Positions 44,806 to 54,700 of a stretch of 64,000 nt of DNA are shown piece by piece. The position numbers and the translations under genes were made by a program. Numbering within the stretch: the first letter of the stretch is position 1; every line of letters begins with the position of its first letter. The notes below the pieces were generated by a model that had not been told where the DNA came from, ran no database searches, and saw nothing but the letters and a program-made list of their open reading frames with translations. The DNA comes from SIAQ01 sp963767835 (GTDB taxonomy: Bacteria; Planctomycetota; Planctomycetia; Gemmatales; Gemmataceae), in NCBI GenBank assembly GCA_963767835.1, contig CAVYFY010000019.1, positions 310,001-374,000 on the forward strand, in the 5' to 3' direction.

Positions 44806-47800
44806 ATGAATCCGCTCTCACGTCGGCTCGCCATCCTGCGTTTGAAGGTGCGTTTCCTGGATGGCTGGCAGGGCATTTGCGCCCTGATCGCCCTGGTGCT
44901 GACGGTCGGCGTCGGCGTCGGCCTGGTCGATTTCTGGGTCCACCTGCCAACGCTGGTTCGTGCCGCCGTTCTGGTCGGCCTCTTGGTCGGCGCCACCGGC
45001 ATCGTCTATCGCTTTCTCATCCGGCCCTTCGGCAAGCCGTGCAACGATCTGAATCTGGCCCTGCGCGTCGAGGAGGAATTCCCCGAATTGAACGATTCGC
45101 TCGCCAGCACCGTGCAGTTCTTGAACATGTCCAAGGAAGAACGGGCCCGGCTTGGCGTCTCCGAATCGATGCGCGAGCGAACGGTGCAGGACACGATTGA
45201 CCGGGCCGCGAAGTATGATTTCGCCAGCATTCTCAACCGCCGTGCCGCGCTGGTCTTTGGCGTTGCTGCCGTGTGCGCCCTTAGTGTCACGGGCTGGCTC
45301 AGCGCCTATTACGGGCCGTATGCCCGAACCGCGTTCTGGCGCTTGGCCGAGCCTTTCGGCATGCGCAGCTGGACGCGGGTCGAGGTCTTCCGCGAAACGA
45401 TTGACGATAACGGCGAAAAGAAATGGGACCCGCTTGACCCCACGGACAAGGAAGAAGATCGCATCGCCATCGGCCGGCCCTACGTCATCAAGGTGAAGCT
45501 TGCCGGCCAGATTCCCAAGCAGGCCCGCGTCGAGATTCTCGGCAAAATCCGCTCCGACATGACGATCGCCAAATTGACCGTGGAGGATGCGCATTCGGCC
45601 TACTTCATAACGCCGATCAATATGACGCAGCAGTATCAGGAATTCAAGTTCCGCGTGGTCGCCAATGACGGGGCCTTCCCGCAACGCGCCGGGGCCTGGC
45701 ACGAAGTCAAGGTCATGCACAAGCCGAAGCTGATCGATCTGGACGATCAGCCGTCGCCGCAGATCACGGTTTATCCGCCGGCATACACCGATCTGCCCAG
45801 CCCGGCGAAACTGCTGCCCGGGATCAAGCACCTGGAGGTCTACGCCGGCAGCCGGGCCGTCTACCGCGCCAAGGCCGATCGAGAGCTCACGCATGCTTTG
45901 ATCCGCTGGCAGCCCGAGGATCCGACGCTGATGCAGCTCGCTCAGGTCGGCGCCGGCGCCGCGGTCTGGGACAAGGCCGTTGCCACCTTCGATTCCAAGG
46001 ACAAATCAGTATTCAGCATCGAGTTGCATCCGTGGGCGACCGGCAGCTACGTCCTTTACCTGCGCGACAAGTACGGCCTGGAGTCGGAAGAGGCCGCTGA
46101 CATCCGCGTGATGAAAGATCCGGTTCCGCTGGTCAAGCTACTGCGTCCGGCTGCCAGTGCTGAATTCGCTCCCGACGCTGTGGTGCCTTTCAAGTTCTCC
46201 ATCAGCGACGAAAAATTCGCCGTTAAATCCGTCTACATCGAATATCGCCGCAAGGCGCTCGACGGCAGAGATCTGGACGACGATTCGACGCGCACCTTTC
46301 TTTACGATGCTCAGACGGACGGCAAACTGATCCCCTGGCAGCTGGCGCAGGCGCTCGGCGCGAGCGCCCTCGCCCCCGACCTGCGCTTGAGGCAGACCAA
46401 GCTCAACTTCGACGTGGCCTGGGCGCTCAAGAACCAAAAATTCAAGGAAGGCGAAATCGTCGTCGTCGAGGTGTGCGCCGATGATTTCTGCGACCTCAAC
46501 TATGCGGCGCACGGGCCGGGCAAGAGCCATCAAATCGAATTGCGCATCGTCAGCAGGCGCGAAATCGTCCGCCGCACCGAAGACAAGCTGAATCAGATTC
46601 AGCAGGAACTCGAGAAGGCCGCAAAGCTGGAGCAAAAGGCGCTCGAAACGGTCAAGGAACTCCGCAATCAAAACAAGATCGACCAGGCCGCGAAGGACAG
46701 GCTCATCGACGGCGCCGACGGACCCCAGAAAGACGTGCGCGACATCGTCGGCAAGACCACCGACGAAGGCATCCGCCGCGATCTCAAAAAGCTGCGCGAG
46801 ACGCTCAAGGCCAACAACCTCGACAACACCAAGGCCTTCCAGGAGGCCAAGGCAATCCAGGGGGCCCTGGATGCCATCGCCCAGCAAGAACTGCCGCAGA
46901 TCGAGCCGAAGCTGAACGACATCCGTAGCGACTTCAACCAGAGCGACAAGAATGACCCCAAGACCAAGGCCAAGCTCGGTGAAACCGCCAAGCTGCAAAA
47001 AAATGTTGTCGATACGCTCAATGAGTTGATCGCCAAGATGGACCCCGGCGCCAAAATGCGAAATGAAACCAACGAGCTGCGCGATATCATCGGGCAACAG
47101 CAACGCCTGCGCGAGGATTTGCAAGATCTCAAAGCCGACAAAAAAAGGAAGATGGACGAAGCCCCCGCCAACCTCAAGGAGACCGTCGAAAAGGAATTCA
47201 AGAACAAGATGCAGCAAAAAGCCGAGGAGCAGAAAGAGTTGGCGAATCGGCTCGAAAAGCTCGTGCAGGATATGAAAGCCGAGCAAGAGAATCAGGAAAA
47301 GCTGGGCCACAAGAAGGAGGCCGAGCAGATCAAGGATGCCATCCAGCAGATTCAGCAAAAGCCTAAGCCGAAGGAGGAAGATCCCAAGCTGCCGCTCGAC
47401 AGCCAGATGAAAAAGGTCGCCAAGCAGCTCAACGATAAGAGCGAGGCGCCGCAGCAGGCGCTCGATCAGCAACAGAAAATCGCCGACGACCTGGAGAAAG
47501 CGCTCAAAGCCCTGGAAGGCCGCAGTCCCGATGTGGCCCGGCAGGAAATCAAGGATCGCAAGGATCTCGCCAAGGATATCGACAAGCTCAATCGGGAGCT
47601 ACAGAAGCTTCGCGATGAGCAAAAAGAGGCGGACAAGATCAAGGACATGCAAGAGCGATTGAAGAAAAAGGAGGAGATCGCTCAGAAGCTCGAAAATCTA
47701 GAGGCCAAAATCGAGAAGACGCGCCGCCAGGCCGCCCGGCTGCAGGAACAGCAAGCTGCCAATGAGTTGCAAAAGGCCGCTGATGAGGTCGCCAAGATGG

Positions 47801-48627
47801 GCCAGAAGGCGCAGCAAGGCGACAACGGCGACGCCGAAGCGCAGCAGGCCAAGCAGCACCTGGATGAGGCCAAGGTGGATGTCAAGGAGTCCGAGGAAGA
47901 ATTAGCTCGCGAGATGCTCATCAAGATTGCCGATCAATTGAAGGGGCTCAAGGAACGCCAGGACGCGTCGCTCAAGCGCTCCGAGGCGCTTCACCCCAAG
48001 GTGATGAAGATCAAGTCATGGACCGACCCGCTGCTCGACACCCTGGATGGCAATTTCGACGCCCAGAAAGGCATCGCCGAGGAAACCGACGGCTTGCAGG
48101 AAAAGCTCAAGGGGGCCGTCGTCTTCGGCGGCATCCTCGAACGGGCCAAGAAATCCATGGAGGGCGCCGGCACGGTCATGGAAAATCGCCACAAGGAAGG
48201 CCTGGATCGCCGCTACCTCCCCGACGGCAAGCAGATGGATGACACGGAACTGAAAGACGAGATCGAATGGCAAGGCGACACCGTCAAAAACCAAAAGCAG
48301 GCCGCCCGCAGCTTGACCAACCTGCTCGACGCTCTCAAGGAAGAAATCGACAAGCCGCGCAAGAAGCCGAGGGAACAGATCGCCAAGAAGGATCCCGATA
48401 AGAATGAAAAGCCGGATGAACCCAAGGGAGGCGTCGCCAATCAAGACGGCATTCCCCCCAAAGCGCAGCTCAAGGCGCTCAAGGCGGAGCAGCTCGACCT
48501 CAATGAGCGCACCGCCGATTTCGACAAGCGCAATCCCGATCCAGCCCAGTATAATGATAAACAGGCGCGGAGCTGCGCCAGCTGGAACAGGAGCAAACGC
48601 GCCTCCAGGAGCTCTTCGACAAGTTGA
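44806..48627 (+). CDS. DUF4175-like membrane-anchored coiled-coil protein
   Basis: 1273 residues as read. The N-terminus has two helices (ALIALVLTVGVGVGLVDFWV, RAAVLVGLLVGATGIVYRFL), then a region of beta sandwiches to about 590, then roughly 650 residues of Lys/Glu/Gln-rich coiled coil (EKAAKLEQKALETVKELRNQ and similar). The end is frameshifted near 48570: adding one G gives ELRQLEQEQTRLQELFDKL and a stop at 48660-48662, overlapping the next ATG (ATGA). It lies in the MoxR/BatA locus and is likely a large periplasmic structural partner. The exact function is unknown. Confidence 0.85.
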   Translation: MNPLSRRLAILRLKVRFLDGWQGICALIALVLTVGVGVGLVDFWVHLPTLVRAAVLVGLLVGATGIVYRFLIRPFGKPCNDLNLALRVEEEFPELNDSLASTVQFLNMSKEERARLGVSESMRERTVQDTIDRAAKYDFASILNRRAALVFGVAAVCALSVTGWLSAYYGPYARTAFWRLAEPFGMRSWTRVEVFRETIDDNGEKKWDPLDPTDKEEDRIAIGRPYVIKVKLAGQIPKQARVEILGKIRSDMTIAKLTVEDAHSAYFITPINMTQQYQEFKFRVVANDGAFPQRAGAWHEVKVMHKPKLIDLDDQPSPQITVYPPAYTDLPSPAKLLPGIKHLEVYAGSRAVYRAKADRELTHALIRWQPEDPTLMQLAQVGAGAAVWDKAVATFDSKDKSVFSIELHPWATGSYVLYLRDKYGLESEEAADIRVMKDPVPLVKLLRPAASAEFAPDAVVPFKFSISDEKFAVKSVYIEYRRKALDGRDLDDDSTRTFLYDAQTDGKLIPWQLAQALGASALAPDLRLRQTKLNFDVAWALKNQKFKEGEIVVVEVCADDFCDLNYAAHGPGKSHQIELRIVSRREIVRRTEDKLNQIQQELEKAAKLEQKALETVKELRNQNKIDQAAKDRLIDGADGPQKDVRDIVGKTTDEGIRRDLKKLRETLKANNLDNTKAFQEAKAIQGALDAIAQQELPQIEPKLNDIRSDFNQSDKNDPKTKAKLGETAKLQKNVVDTLNELIAKMDPGAKMRNETNELRDIIGQQQRLREDLQDLKADKKRKMDEAPANLKETVEKEFKNKMQQKAEEQKELANRLEKLVQDMKAEQENQEKLGHKKEAEQIKDAIQQIQQKPKPKEEDPKLPLDSQMKKVAKQLNDKSEAPQQALDQQQKIADDLEKALKALEGRSPDVARQEIKDRKDLAKDIDKLNRELQKLRDEQKEADKIKDMQERLKKKEEIAQKLENLEAKIEKTRRQAARLQEQQAANELQKAADEVAKMGQKAQQGDNGDAEAQQAKQHLDEAKVDVKESEEELAREMLIKIADQLKGLKERQDASLKRSEALHPKVMKIKSWTDPLLDTLDGNFDAQKGIAEETDGLQEKLKGAVVFGGILERAKKSMEGAGTVMENRHKEGLDRRYLPDGKQMDDTELKDEIEWQGDTVKNQKQAARSLTNLLDALKEEIDKPRKKPREQIAKKDPDKNEKPDEPKGGVANQDGIPPKAQLKALKAEQLDLNERTADFDKRNPDPAQYNDKQARSCASWNRSKRASRSSSTS

Positions 48628-48658
48628 CCGCCCCACCGCAACAAGAAGGAGATCAGCC

Positions 48659-49606
48659 ATGATCCGATACTTCAGCGCCAGCCTCGGCATCTTCGCGCTC
48701 CTGGTCGCCTTCGCGGTCGCCCAGGACGGCAAGCAACCGGCCAAGAAAAAGCCGGCCGACCCCGCCAAGGATGCGCCCAAGGACGACAAGGACGACGCCA
48801 AGAAAGCGCCCGATAAGAAGGACGACGCCAAGGACAAGGCCGATCCCGAAGCCAAAAAGGATGCCGGCGACGAGAAACCTGCGCCGGCCGAGGATCCCAA
48901 GAAGATCATCGAGCAAATCAAGGAAGACTTCAAGGGCGTCACGGACAACCTCAAAGACGACAAAAACGACGCCGGCAAAGATACGCAAAAACGCCAAAAG
49001 AGCATCGTCGATGGCATCGACAAGCTCCTCGATCAGCAAAATGACGATCAGGGCGGTGGTGGAGGCGGAGGCGCCGCCAACCAGGGCGGTGGCGGCGCGG
49101 CAGGTGGCGGAGGCGCTGCCAACCAGGGCGGCGGGGGCGGTGGCGGCGGCGGTCAGAAAAAAGATCAAAACCCCATGCTCAACGATAAGAAAGATCAAGG
49201 CAACGGCGGCGGCAAAGACGACAAGAAGGACCAGGCCAAGGGCAACGGCAAAGACGACAAAAAAGACAAAGGCGACGGCAAGGACCAAAAGAAAGACGAC
49301 AAGGATCAGCTCGCCAAGAAAGACGATAAAAAGGACGACGGCAAAGGCGGCCAAGGGGATGCCAAGAAAGACGACAAAGGCGGCGGCAAAGGCGCCTCCG
49401 GCGTCGCCGGCAAGGGCAGTGATGAGAAGAAAAAGGACGAAACCATCGCCGACCTGAAAATGGATGTCTGGGGCAACCTTCCCCCCGCCAAGCGCAAGGA
49501 AATGGACGCCCTGCCGCGCGACCGCTACCCCCCGGGCTACGGCGAGTTGTTACGCGCCTATTATCGCACCATCGGCGAGAGCGGCCGAAACAAGGAAGGC
49601 GATTAG
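48659..49606 (+). CDS. Low-complexity Lys/Asp/Gly-rich secreted protein
   Basis: 315 residues. The start overlaps the corrected stop of the upstream gene. The signal peptide ends in AVAQ. The body is repeated KKDDK, KDDAK and GGGGAANQGG units and is almost surely disordered. The C-terminus is ordered: LKMDVWGNLPPAKRKEMDAL then RDRYPPGYGELLRAYYRTIG. The (D/E)R(Y/F)PPxYxELLRAYYR tail recurs in the next gene, so the two are related. Role unknown; the charged region might bind polyanions or the envelope. Confidence 0.8.
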   Translation: MIRYFSASLGIFALLVAFAVAQDGKQPAKKKPADPAKDAPKDDKDDAKKAPDKKDDAKDKADPEAKKDAGDEKPAPAEDPKKIIEQIKEDFKGVTDNLKDDKNDAGKDTQKRQKSIVDGIDKLLDQQNDDQGGGGGGGAANQGGGGAAGGGGAANQGGGGGGGGGQKKDQNPMLNDKKDQGNGGGKDDKKDQAKGNGKDDKKDKGDGKDQKKDDKDQLAKKDDKKDDGKGGQGDAKKDDKGGGKGASGVAGKGSDEKKKDETIADLKMDVWGNLPPAKRKEMDALPRDRYPPGYGELLRAYYRTIGESGRNKEGD

Positions 49607-49634
49607 CTCAGCCCTTACGCATGAAAGGTCCGCC

Positions 49635-50210
49635 ATGATCCGAACCGTAGCCGTCCTGGCCGTTTTGGCGCTGCTTGCCGGCTTGAGCCGTGCCGCTCAG
49701 GAGCGTCCTGCGCCCAAGAAGGCCGACCTCGTCAAGCAATTGCAACAGGATTTTGACGAGGCGCGCGCCCGCCTGCACAAGGACGACGCCGGCGCTGAAA
49801 CGCCGCGCCATCCACCGCCGCATCATCGAAGGTCTCGATGAGTTGCTCAAGCAAGACGACGACAACAGCGCCAACCCGCCGCCGAGCCAGAATGGCAAAC
49901 CTCCTGGGGAGTCCGGTCCAAATCGGGGTGAGCAGCCAAAAGTAAAAGAGCCACCCATGCCGGGCGTGCAGCCGATGCCAGCGGCGCCGGCCAATCCTGA
50001 CGGCCCGTCAGCGCCGAGATTCGTCCGGGGCAGAAAGTCCAGCCCGGCGAGCGGCCGAAGATCGCGCCCGATGGCCCGTGGCATCCGATTCGTGATCGCC
50101 GGCAAGAGACAGTGGATGCTGTTGGCCGTGAGCGTTTTCCACCGCGCTATGAGGAATTGCTGCGGGCCTATTATCGTTCGCTCGCCGCCGGGCGAGGCGA
50201 GGAGCCGTGA
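49635..50210 (+). pseudogene. Small secreted protein related to its upstream neighbour, frameshifted twice
   Basis: About 191 residues when three frames are joined. Frame 1 from ATG 49635: signal peptide (TVAVLAVLALLAGLSRAAQ) and LVKQLQQDFDEARARLHKDD. Frame 2 after about 49800: HRRIIEGLDELLKQDDD and a Pro-rich part. Frame 3 after about 50012: IRPGQKVQPGERPKIAPDGP and the tail RERFPPRYEELLRAYYRSLA to the stop at 50208-50210. The shared tail and signal peptide show it is a paralogue of 48659-49606. The restored protein looks normal in composition, so base errors are a likely cause. Confidence 0.7.
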
Positions 50211-50248
50211 TCATGACAACAACCGGGACCCCTCCAAGGAGCATAGCC

Positions 50249-51349
50249 GTGAATCGACGCACCTTCTTGACGCGCAGCGCCGGCGCCATGCTGGGATTGG
50301 CCGGTTCAGGCGCGTTGTTGCGGTCCTGGGCTCAGGACGGCAATCAAGCCGAAGGCATGATCAACGAGCGCGCCCATCAGGCGATCGATGGCAGCCTCCG
50401 CTGGCTTGCCGATGCGCAGCAGCGCGGACAGATGGATGGCGCCTTTGGCACCGGGGCGTATAATGGCAATGTCGCCGTCACGGCCCTCGCCGGCCTCGCC
50501 CTCATGGCGGGCGGCAATCAACCGGGCCGCGGCCGCTACGGCGATCATGTCACGCGCGCGGTCCGTTATGTCCTGAGCCGCTCCGACCGCAACAGCGGCC
50601 TGTTGAGCACCGGCGGGTTCGGCATCCAGGGCCCCATGTACGGCCACGGCTTCGCCACCTTGTTTCTCGCCGAAGTATATGGCATGGTCAACGAGCGGGG
50701 CTTGCGCGACAATTTGCGCGCCGCCCTGGGTCGGGCGATCAACCTCATCATCTCCTGTCAGAATCGCGAGGGGGGCTGGCGCTACATGCCCAATTCCCAG
50801 GATGCCGACCTATCGGTGACGATCTGCCAGATCATGGCGCTGCGGGCGGCGCGGAATGCCGGCATCGCCGTTCCGGCCACAACCGCGCAGAGATGCACCG
50901 AATACGTCAAGCGCTGCCAGGACCAGGCGTCGGGGGGGTTCCGCTACCAGGCAGGCTTCGGCGGCGGCCCTGGGTTTGCCCGCACCGCGGCCGGCGTGGT
51001 CGCCCTCAATAGCGCCGGCATCTACCTGGAAACCCCTCGCGACGGCGAACTCGTCCGCCGCGGCCTGGATTATCTCAACCAGTCCCGCCCAGGCAACCGT
51101 GGCGGCGGTTTGTTCCAGGCTGACTTGCAGTTTCATTACTTCTACGGCCATTACTACGCCGTCCAGGCCATGTGGCTCGCCGGCGGCGACTACTGGCGGC
51201 GCTGGTACCCCGCCATCCGCGATGAGCTCCTTGGCAGCCGCCGCGACAACTTTTGGCAACTCGGCACGATGTGCCAGCACTATTGCACCGCGATGGCCCT
51301 CATCATCCTCCAGGTGCCCAACAACTACCTGCCAATCCTGCAGCGCTGA
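50249..51349 (+). CDS. Tat-exported prenyltransferase/squalene-cyclase-like repeat protein
   Basis: 366 residues. GTG 50249 is chosen because AAGGAG lies 7 bases upstream and it starts a Tat signal (RRTFLTRSAGAMLGLAGSG). The rest is an alpha-toroid of the terpene-cyclase/prenyltransferase type: repeated helix pairs and aromatic-rich segments such as SLRWLADAQQ, QNREGGWRYMPNSQDADLSV, QASGGFRYQAGFGGGPGFAR. The DADLSV is not a classic DxDD catalytic motif, so cyclase activity is uncertain. It is the last gene of the MoxR-type locus. Confidence 0.84.
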   Translation: MNRRTFLTRSAGAMLGLAGSGALLRSWAQDGNQAEGMINERAHQAIDGSLRWLADAQQRGQMDGAFGTGAYNGNVAVTALAGLALMAGGNQPGRGRYGDHVTRAVRYVLSRSDRNSGLLSTGGFGIQGPMYGHGFATLFLAEVYGMVNERGLRDNLRAALGRAINLIISCQNREGGWRYMPNSQDADLSVTICQIMALRAARNAGIAVPATTAQRCTEYVKRCQDQASGGFRYQAGFGGGPGFARTAAGVVALNSAGIYLETPRDGELVRRGLDYLNQSRPGNRGGGLFQADLQFHYFYGHYYAVQAMWLAGGDYWRRWYPAIRDELLGSRRDNFWQLGTMCQHYCTAMALIILQVPNNYLPILQR

Positions 51350-51358
51350 TTGTGCCAA

Positions 51359-51411
51359 GAGCCGCGCACGAAGTAAGCGATGGTACTGGCCGCTTACTTC
51401 GTGCGCGGCTC
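51359..51411 (+). terminator. 21-bp perfect hairpin after the cyclase-like gene
   Basis: Arms 51359-51379 and 51391-51411 are exact complements around an 11-base loop, 10 bases after the stop. It is well placed as the terminator of the locus, though a T tract is weak (CTTTGCG). Confidence 0.65.
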
Positions 51412-51455
51412 CTTTGCGCAACTCGATGTGTCACTTCCCCGGCGCCGCCGCCACG

Positions 51456-51716
51456 TCAAGCAGTCGCGCCACTTTGTCGATCGTGAATATATGCGGCAGT
51501 CTCCGGGTTAAACAAACGGATAGCGCGGACCTTCGTGAAATCGATGTCAACGATGCCGCGGTGTGGGTCGATAAAACCAGCGCCGGTTTCATTGATCGCC
51601 AAGCCCGAATGCGGAACTTGCACGGACTCCCCGTCCGCCATCTCCACCACAAAGGGTACGAACGGCTCGCGATGCTTCAACTCAATCATTCGTTCTTCGA
51701 CTTGCTTGATGTTCAT
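51456..51716 (-). CDS. Small hypothetical protein (planctomycete family)
   Basis: 86 residues. The start at 51716 has AAGGAG upstream. Pattern: MNIKQVEERMIELKHREPFVPF then a VVEMADGESVQVPHSGLAI strand pair and VDIDFTKVRAIRLF. The phrase HREPFVPFxxxMADGxxVxVPH matches, from memory, a family of short planctomycete proteins of unknown function. Soluble, no membrane segment. It is isolated, on the opposite strand to its left neighbour. Confidence 0.65.
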   Translation of the reverse strand: MNIKQVEERMIELKHREPFVPFVVEMADGESVQVPHSGLAINETGAGFIDPHRGIVDIDFTKVRAIRLFNPETAAYIHDRQSGATA

Positions 51717-51790
51717 GATTTGGCACTCCTTGATCAAGCTCACCGCTAATCATTTTATCGCTTGACGCATGGGCCGCAAGCGGGCGTTGG

Positions 51791-54700
51791 TCAGGTCAAT
51801 GCTGGCTGCAAGAAATCGAGCGTCACCTTGCCGTTCGCCAGGTCGCCGTTGGCTCGGCCGGTGAGCCGCAAATCGAGCGTCCGCGGCGTCTCGGGCCGCT
51901 CCTCGCCGAGCGGGGCCGGCATGGCGCCGGGCGTATGGCCGATGGCGAAAAAGCGGTTGATGCGCCGCCCCTCCGCTTCGTTGGCGTTCACCGGAAAGAT
52001 GTCATAGGACCTGCCGCCCGGATGCGCGACATGATAGACGCAACCCCCCAGCGAGCGCTGCATCCAGCGGTCGTAGACGTCGAACACCAACGGTGCGTGA
52101 ACCGCGATCGTCGGATGCAAGCACGCCGGCGGCTGCCAGGCGCGGTAGCGCACGCCGGCCACGAATTCGCCTTCCACGCCAGTCGCATGCAATGGCACGG
52201 CCCGGCCGTTGCAGGTGATGACGTGCCGCGAATCGATCAGGCCGCGCACCTTCACCTCGATGCGCTCGACCGACGAATCGACATAGCGCGCGGTCCCTCC
52301 TTGATTGGTTTCCTCGCCGAGCACATGCCACGGCTCGAGCGCCTGCCGCAATTCGAGGTGCACGCCGTCGCGCGTCACCTGGCCCAGGAGAGGAAAGCGA
52401 AATTCCAGGTGCGGCGCGTACCATTCACGGCGGAAGGCGAAACCGGCCCGGTTCAATTCCTCGATCACGTCGGCGAAATCCGCGGCGATGAAGTGAGAGA
52501 GCATGAAGCGGTCGTGCAGCTGCGTGCCCCAGCGCACCAGTTTTTCCCGATAGGGATTGTCCCAGAAGCGCGCGATCAGGCCGCGCATGAGGAGTTGCTG
52601 CGCCAGACTCATGCGGGCGTGCGGCGGCATCTCGAACGCGCGGAACTCGACCAGCCCGAGCCGGCCGGTCGCTGAATCGGGAGAATAAAGCTTGTCGATG
52701 CACCACTCGGCCCGATGTGTATTGCCGGTCACATCGACGAGCAAATTGCGGAAGATGCGATCGACGAGCCAGGGAGGAATTGCAGATTTTAGATTGCAGA
52801 TCGCGGGTTTGGGCGACCCATTGCTGCCTGCCGCCTGCTGTCTGCTGCCCGCTGCCTCCGGAATCTGTCCGAACGCGATTTCGAGTTCGTAGATGCTGTC
52901 GTTGCGTGCTTCGTCGATGCGCGGGGCCTGGCTGGTGGGGCCGATGAACAGGCCGGAGAAGAGGTACGACAGTGCCGGGTGGTTGTGCCAGTAACCCACG
53001 AGGCTGCGGAGCAAATCGGGGCGGCGCAGGACGGGGCTGTCGGCGGGGGTGGGTCCGCCGAGGACGATGTGATTGCCGCCGCCGGTGCCGCTATGTCGGC
53101 CGTCAAGCATGAACTTCTCGGCGCACAGGCGTGATTGGCGGGCCTCCTCGTAAAGAGTTTCGGTGTTGTGCACCAGGTCGCCCCAATTGGCGGACGGATG
53201 GATATTGACCTCAATGACGCCAGGATCGGGCGTGACCTTGAAATGGAGCAGCCGTGGATCGAATGGAGGCGCGTAGCCCTCGATCATCACCGGCATGTGC
53301 AGCGCCTTGGCCGTCGCTTCGACGGCGGCGATCAGCTCGATGTAATCCTCCGCCGAGCGCAGCGGCGGCATGAAGAGGTAGAGCCTGCCGCCGCGCGGCT
53401 CAACGCACAGCGCGGTGCGAATCGCGTTATGCGCGAAGGTGCAATCCACAGCTTCGGCGTTCGGAGTTCGCCAGCGGGCCTGCGGAGAATACCGCTGCTG
53501 CATCCGCGCCTTGGTCGGCAGCGGCCGACGCTCGCTCCACGGATCTTCCTCGATCATCTCATCGCGCTGCCCCGCCGGCTCCCAGGGCAGCGAATCGAGC
53601 GGCAGCCGATAGCCCATCGGCGAATCGCCCGGCAACAAAAACATATGCTCGCGCCGCAGAAGCCACTTGCCGCTCTGCCAAAACCTGCCCGCCTCGGTCT
53701 CGATGCGCCGCAGAGGCAACGCATAACCGATGACCTTGTTCAAGCCCTGTTCGAAGATTGTCGCCAGCCGAGCCCGCTCTTCGGGATTGTCCAGGCGGCT
53801 TTCGAGCGGATCGACATTGACGGGCAGCGTGCGTTCCTTCCACAGGTAGTACCAGGTGTCCTCGCGCCCGGCGAGCGCGTGGCCCGGGTCGACCGCGAGC
53901 CGGCGGGCAAGATCGCTAATGAAAGCGTGCGCATCGTCGGGGCCGTAGCCGTAATCGCGGCCATCCTCGGCGACCAGGTGCGGCTCAGTCCACAGCGAGA
54001 TGCCGTCCTTGCGCCAGTAGCATGCGTATGCCCAGCGCGGCAGCGATTCGCCGGGGTACCATTTTCCTTGTCCGAAATGCAGCAGCCCGCCTGGCGCGAA
54101 GCGATCGCGCAGCCGGCGCAGGAGCGTGTCGGCACGCAGCCATTTCGTCGGGCCCTGGGCGGCCGTGTTCCATTCCGGGGCGTCGCGGTCGTCGATGCCG
54201 ACAAACGTCGGTTCGCCGCCCATAGTTAGCCGGACATCGTGAGCGTCGAGCTCGGCGTCGATCTGCCGGCCGAGCTGATCGATTGCTTGCCATTGTTCTT
54301 CGGTGTAGGGTTTGGTGACGCGTGGCGTTTCGAGGATGCGGCGCACCGACATGGTGAAGCGAAAATCGGTCGCGACTTCATCGTAATCGACCCCGTCGCG
54401 ATTTTCAAAAGTCAGGGTGCCGCTGATCGGCGCGGCGTTCTGCGGGTCGGCGGTGCAGGCGAGCGGGATATGCCCTTCGCCCGCCAATAGTCCCGAGGTC
54501 GCGTCGAGACCGATCCAGCCGGCGCCGGGCAAGAATACCTCCGCCCAGGCGTGCAAATCGGTGAAGTCGCGCTCCGGCCCGGACGGCCCGTCGAGCGTCC
54601 GCTCGTCCGCCGTGAGCTGGATGAGATAGCCGGAGACAAACCGCGCCGCCAGGCCGTGATGCCGAAGGAGCTGCACCATCAGCCAGGCCGAGTCGCGGCA

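Noticed and set aside
46138..47472. 444-codon Leu-rich antisense frame under the coiled-coil gene
   Set aside because: The Leu richness is the reverse complement of Lys/Gln/Glu codons in the coiled coil.
48700..49420. Repetitive AAGAAAGACGAC-type tract considered as a CRISPR array
   Set aside because: Repeat units vary in length, have no spacers, and stay in frame as a KKDDK low-complexity protein.
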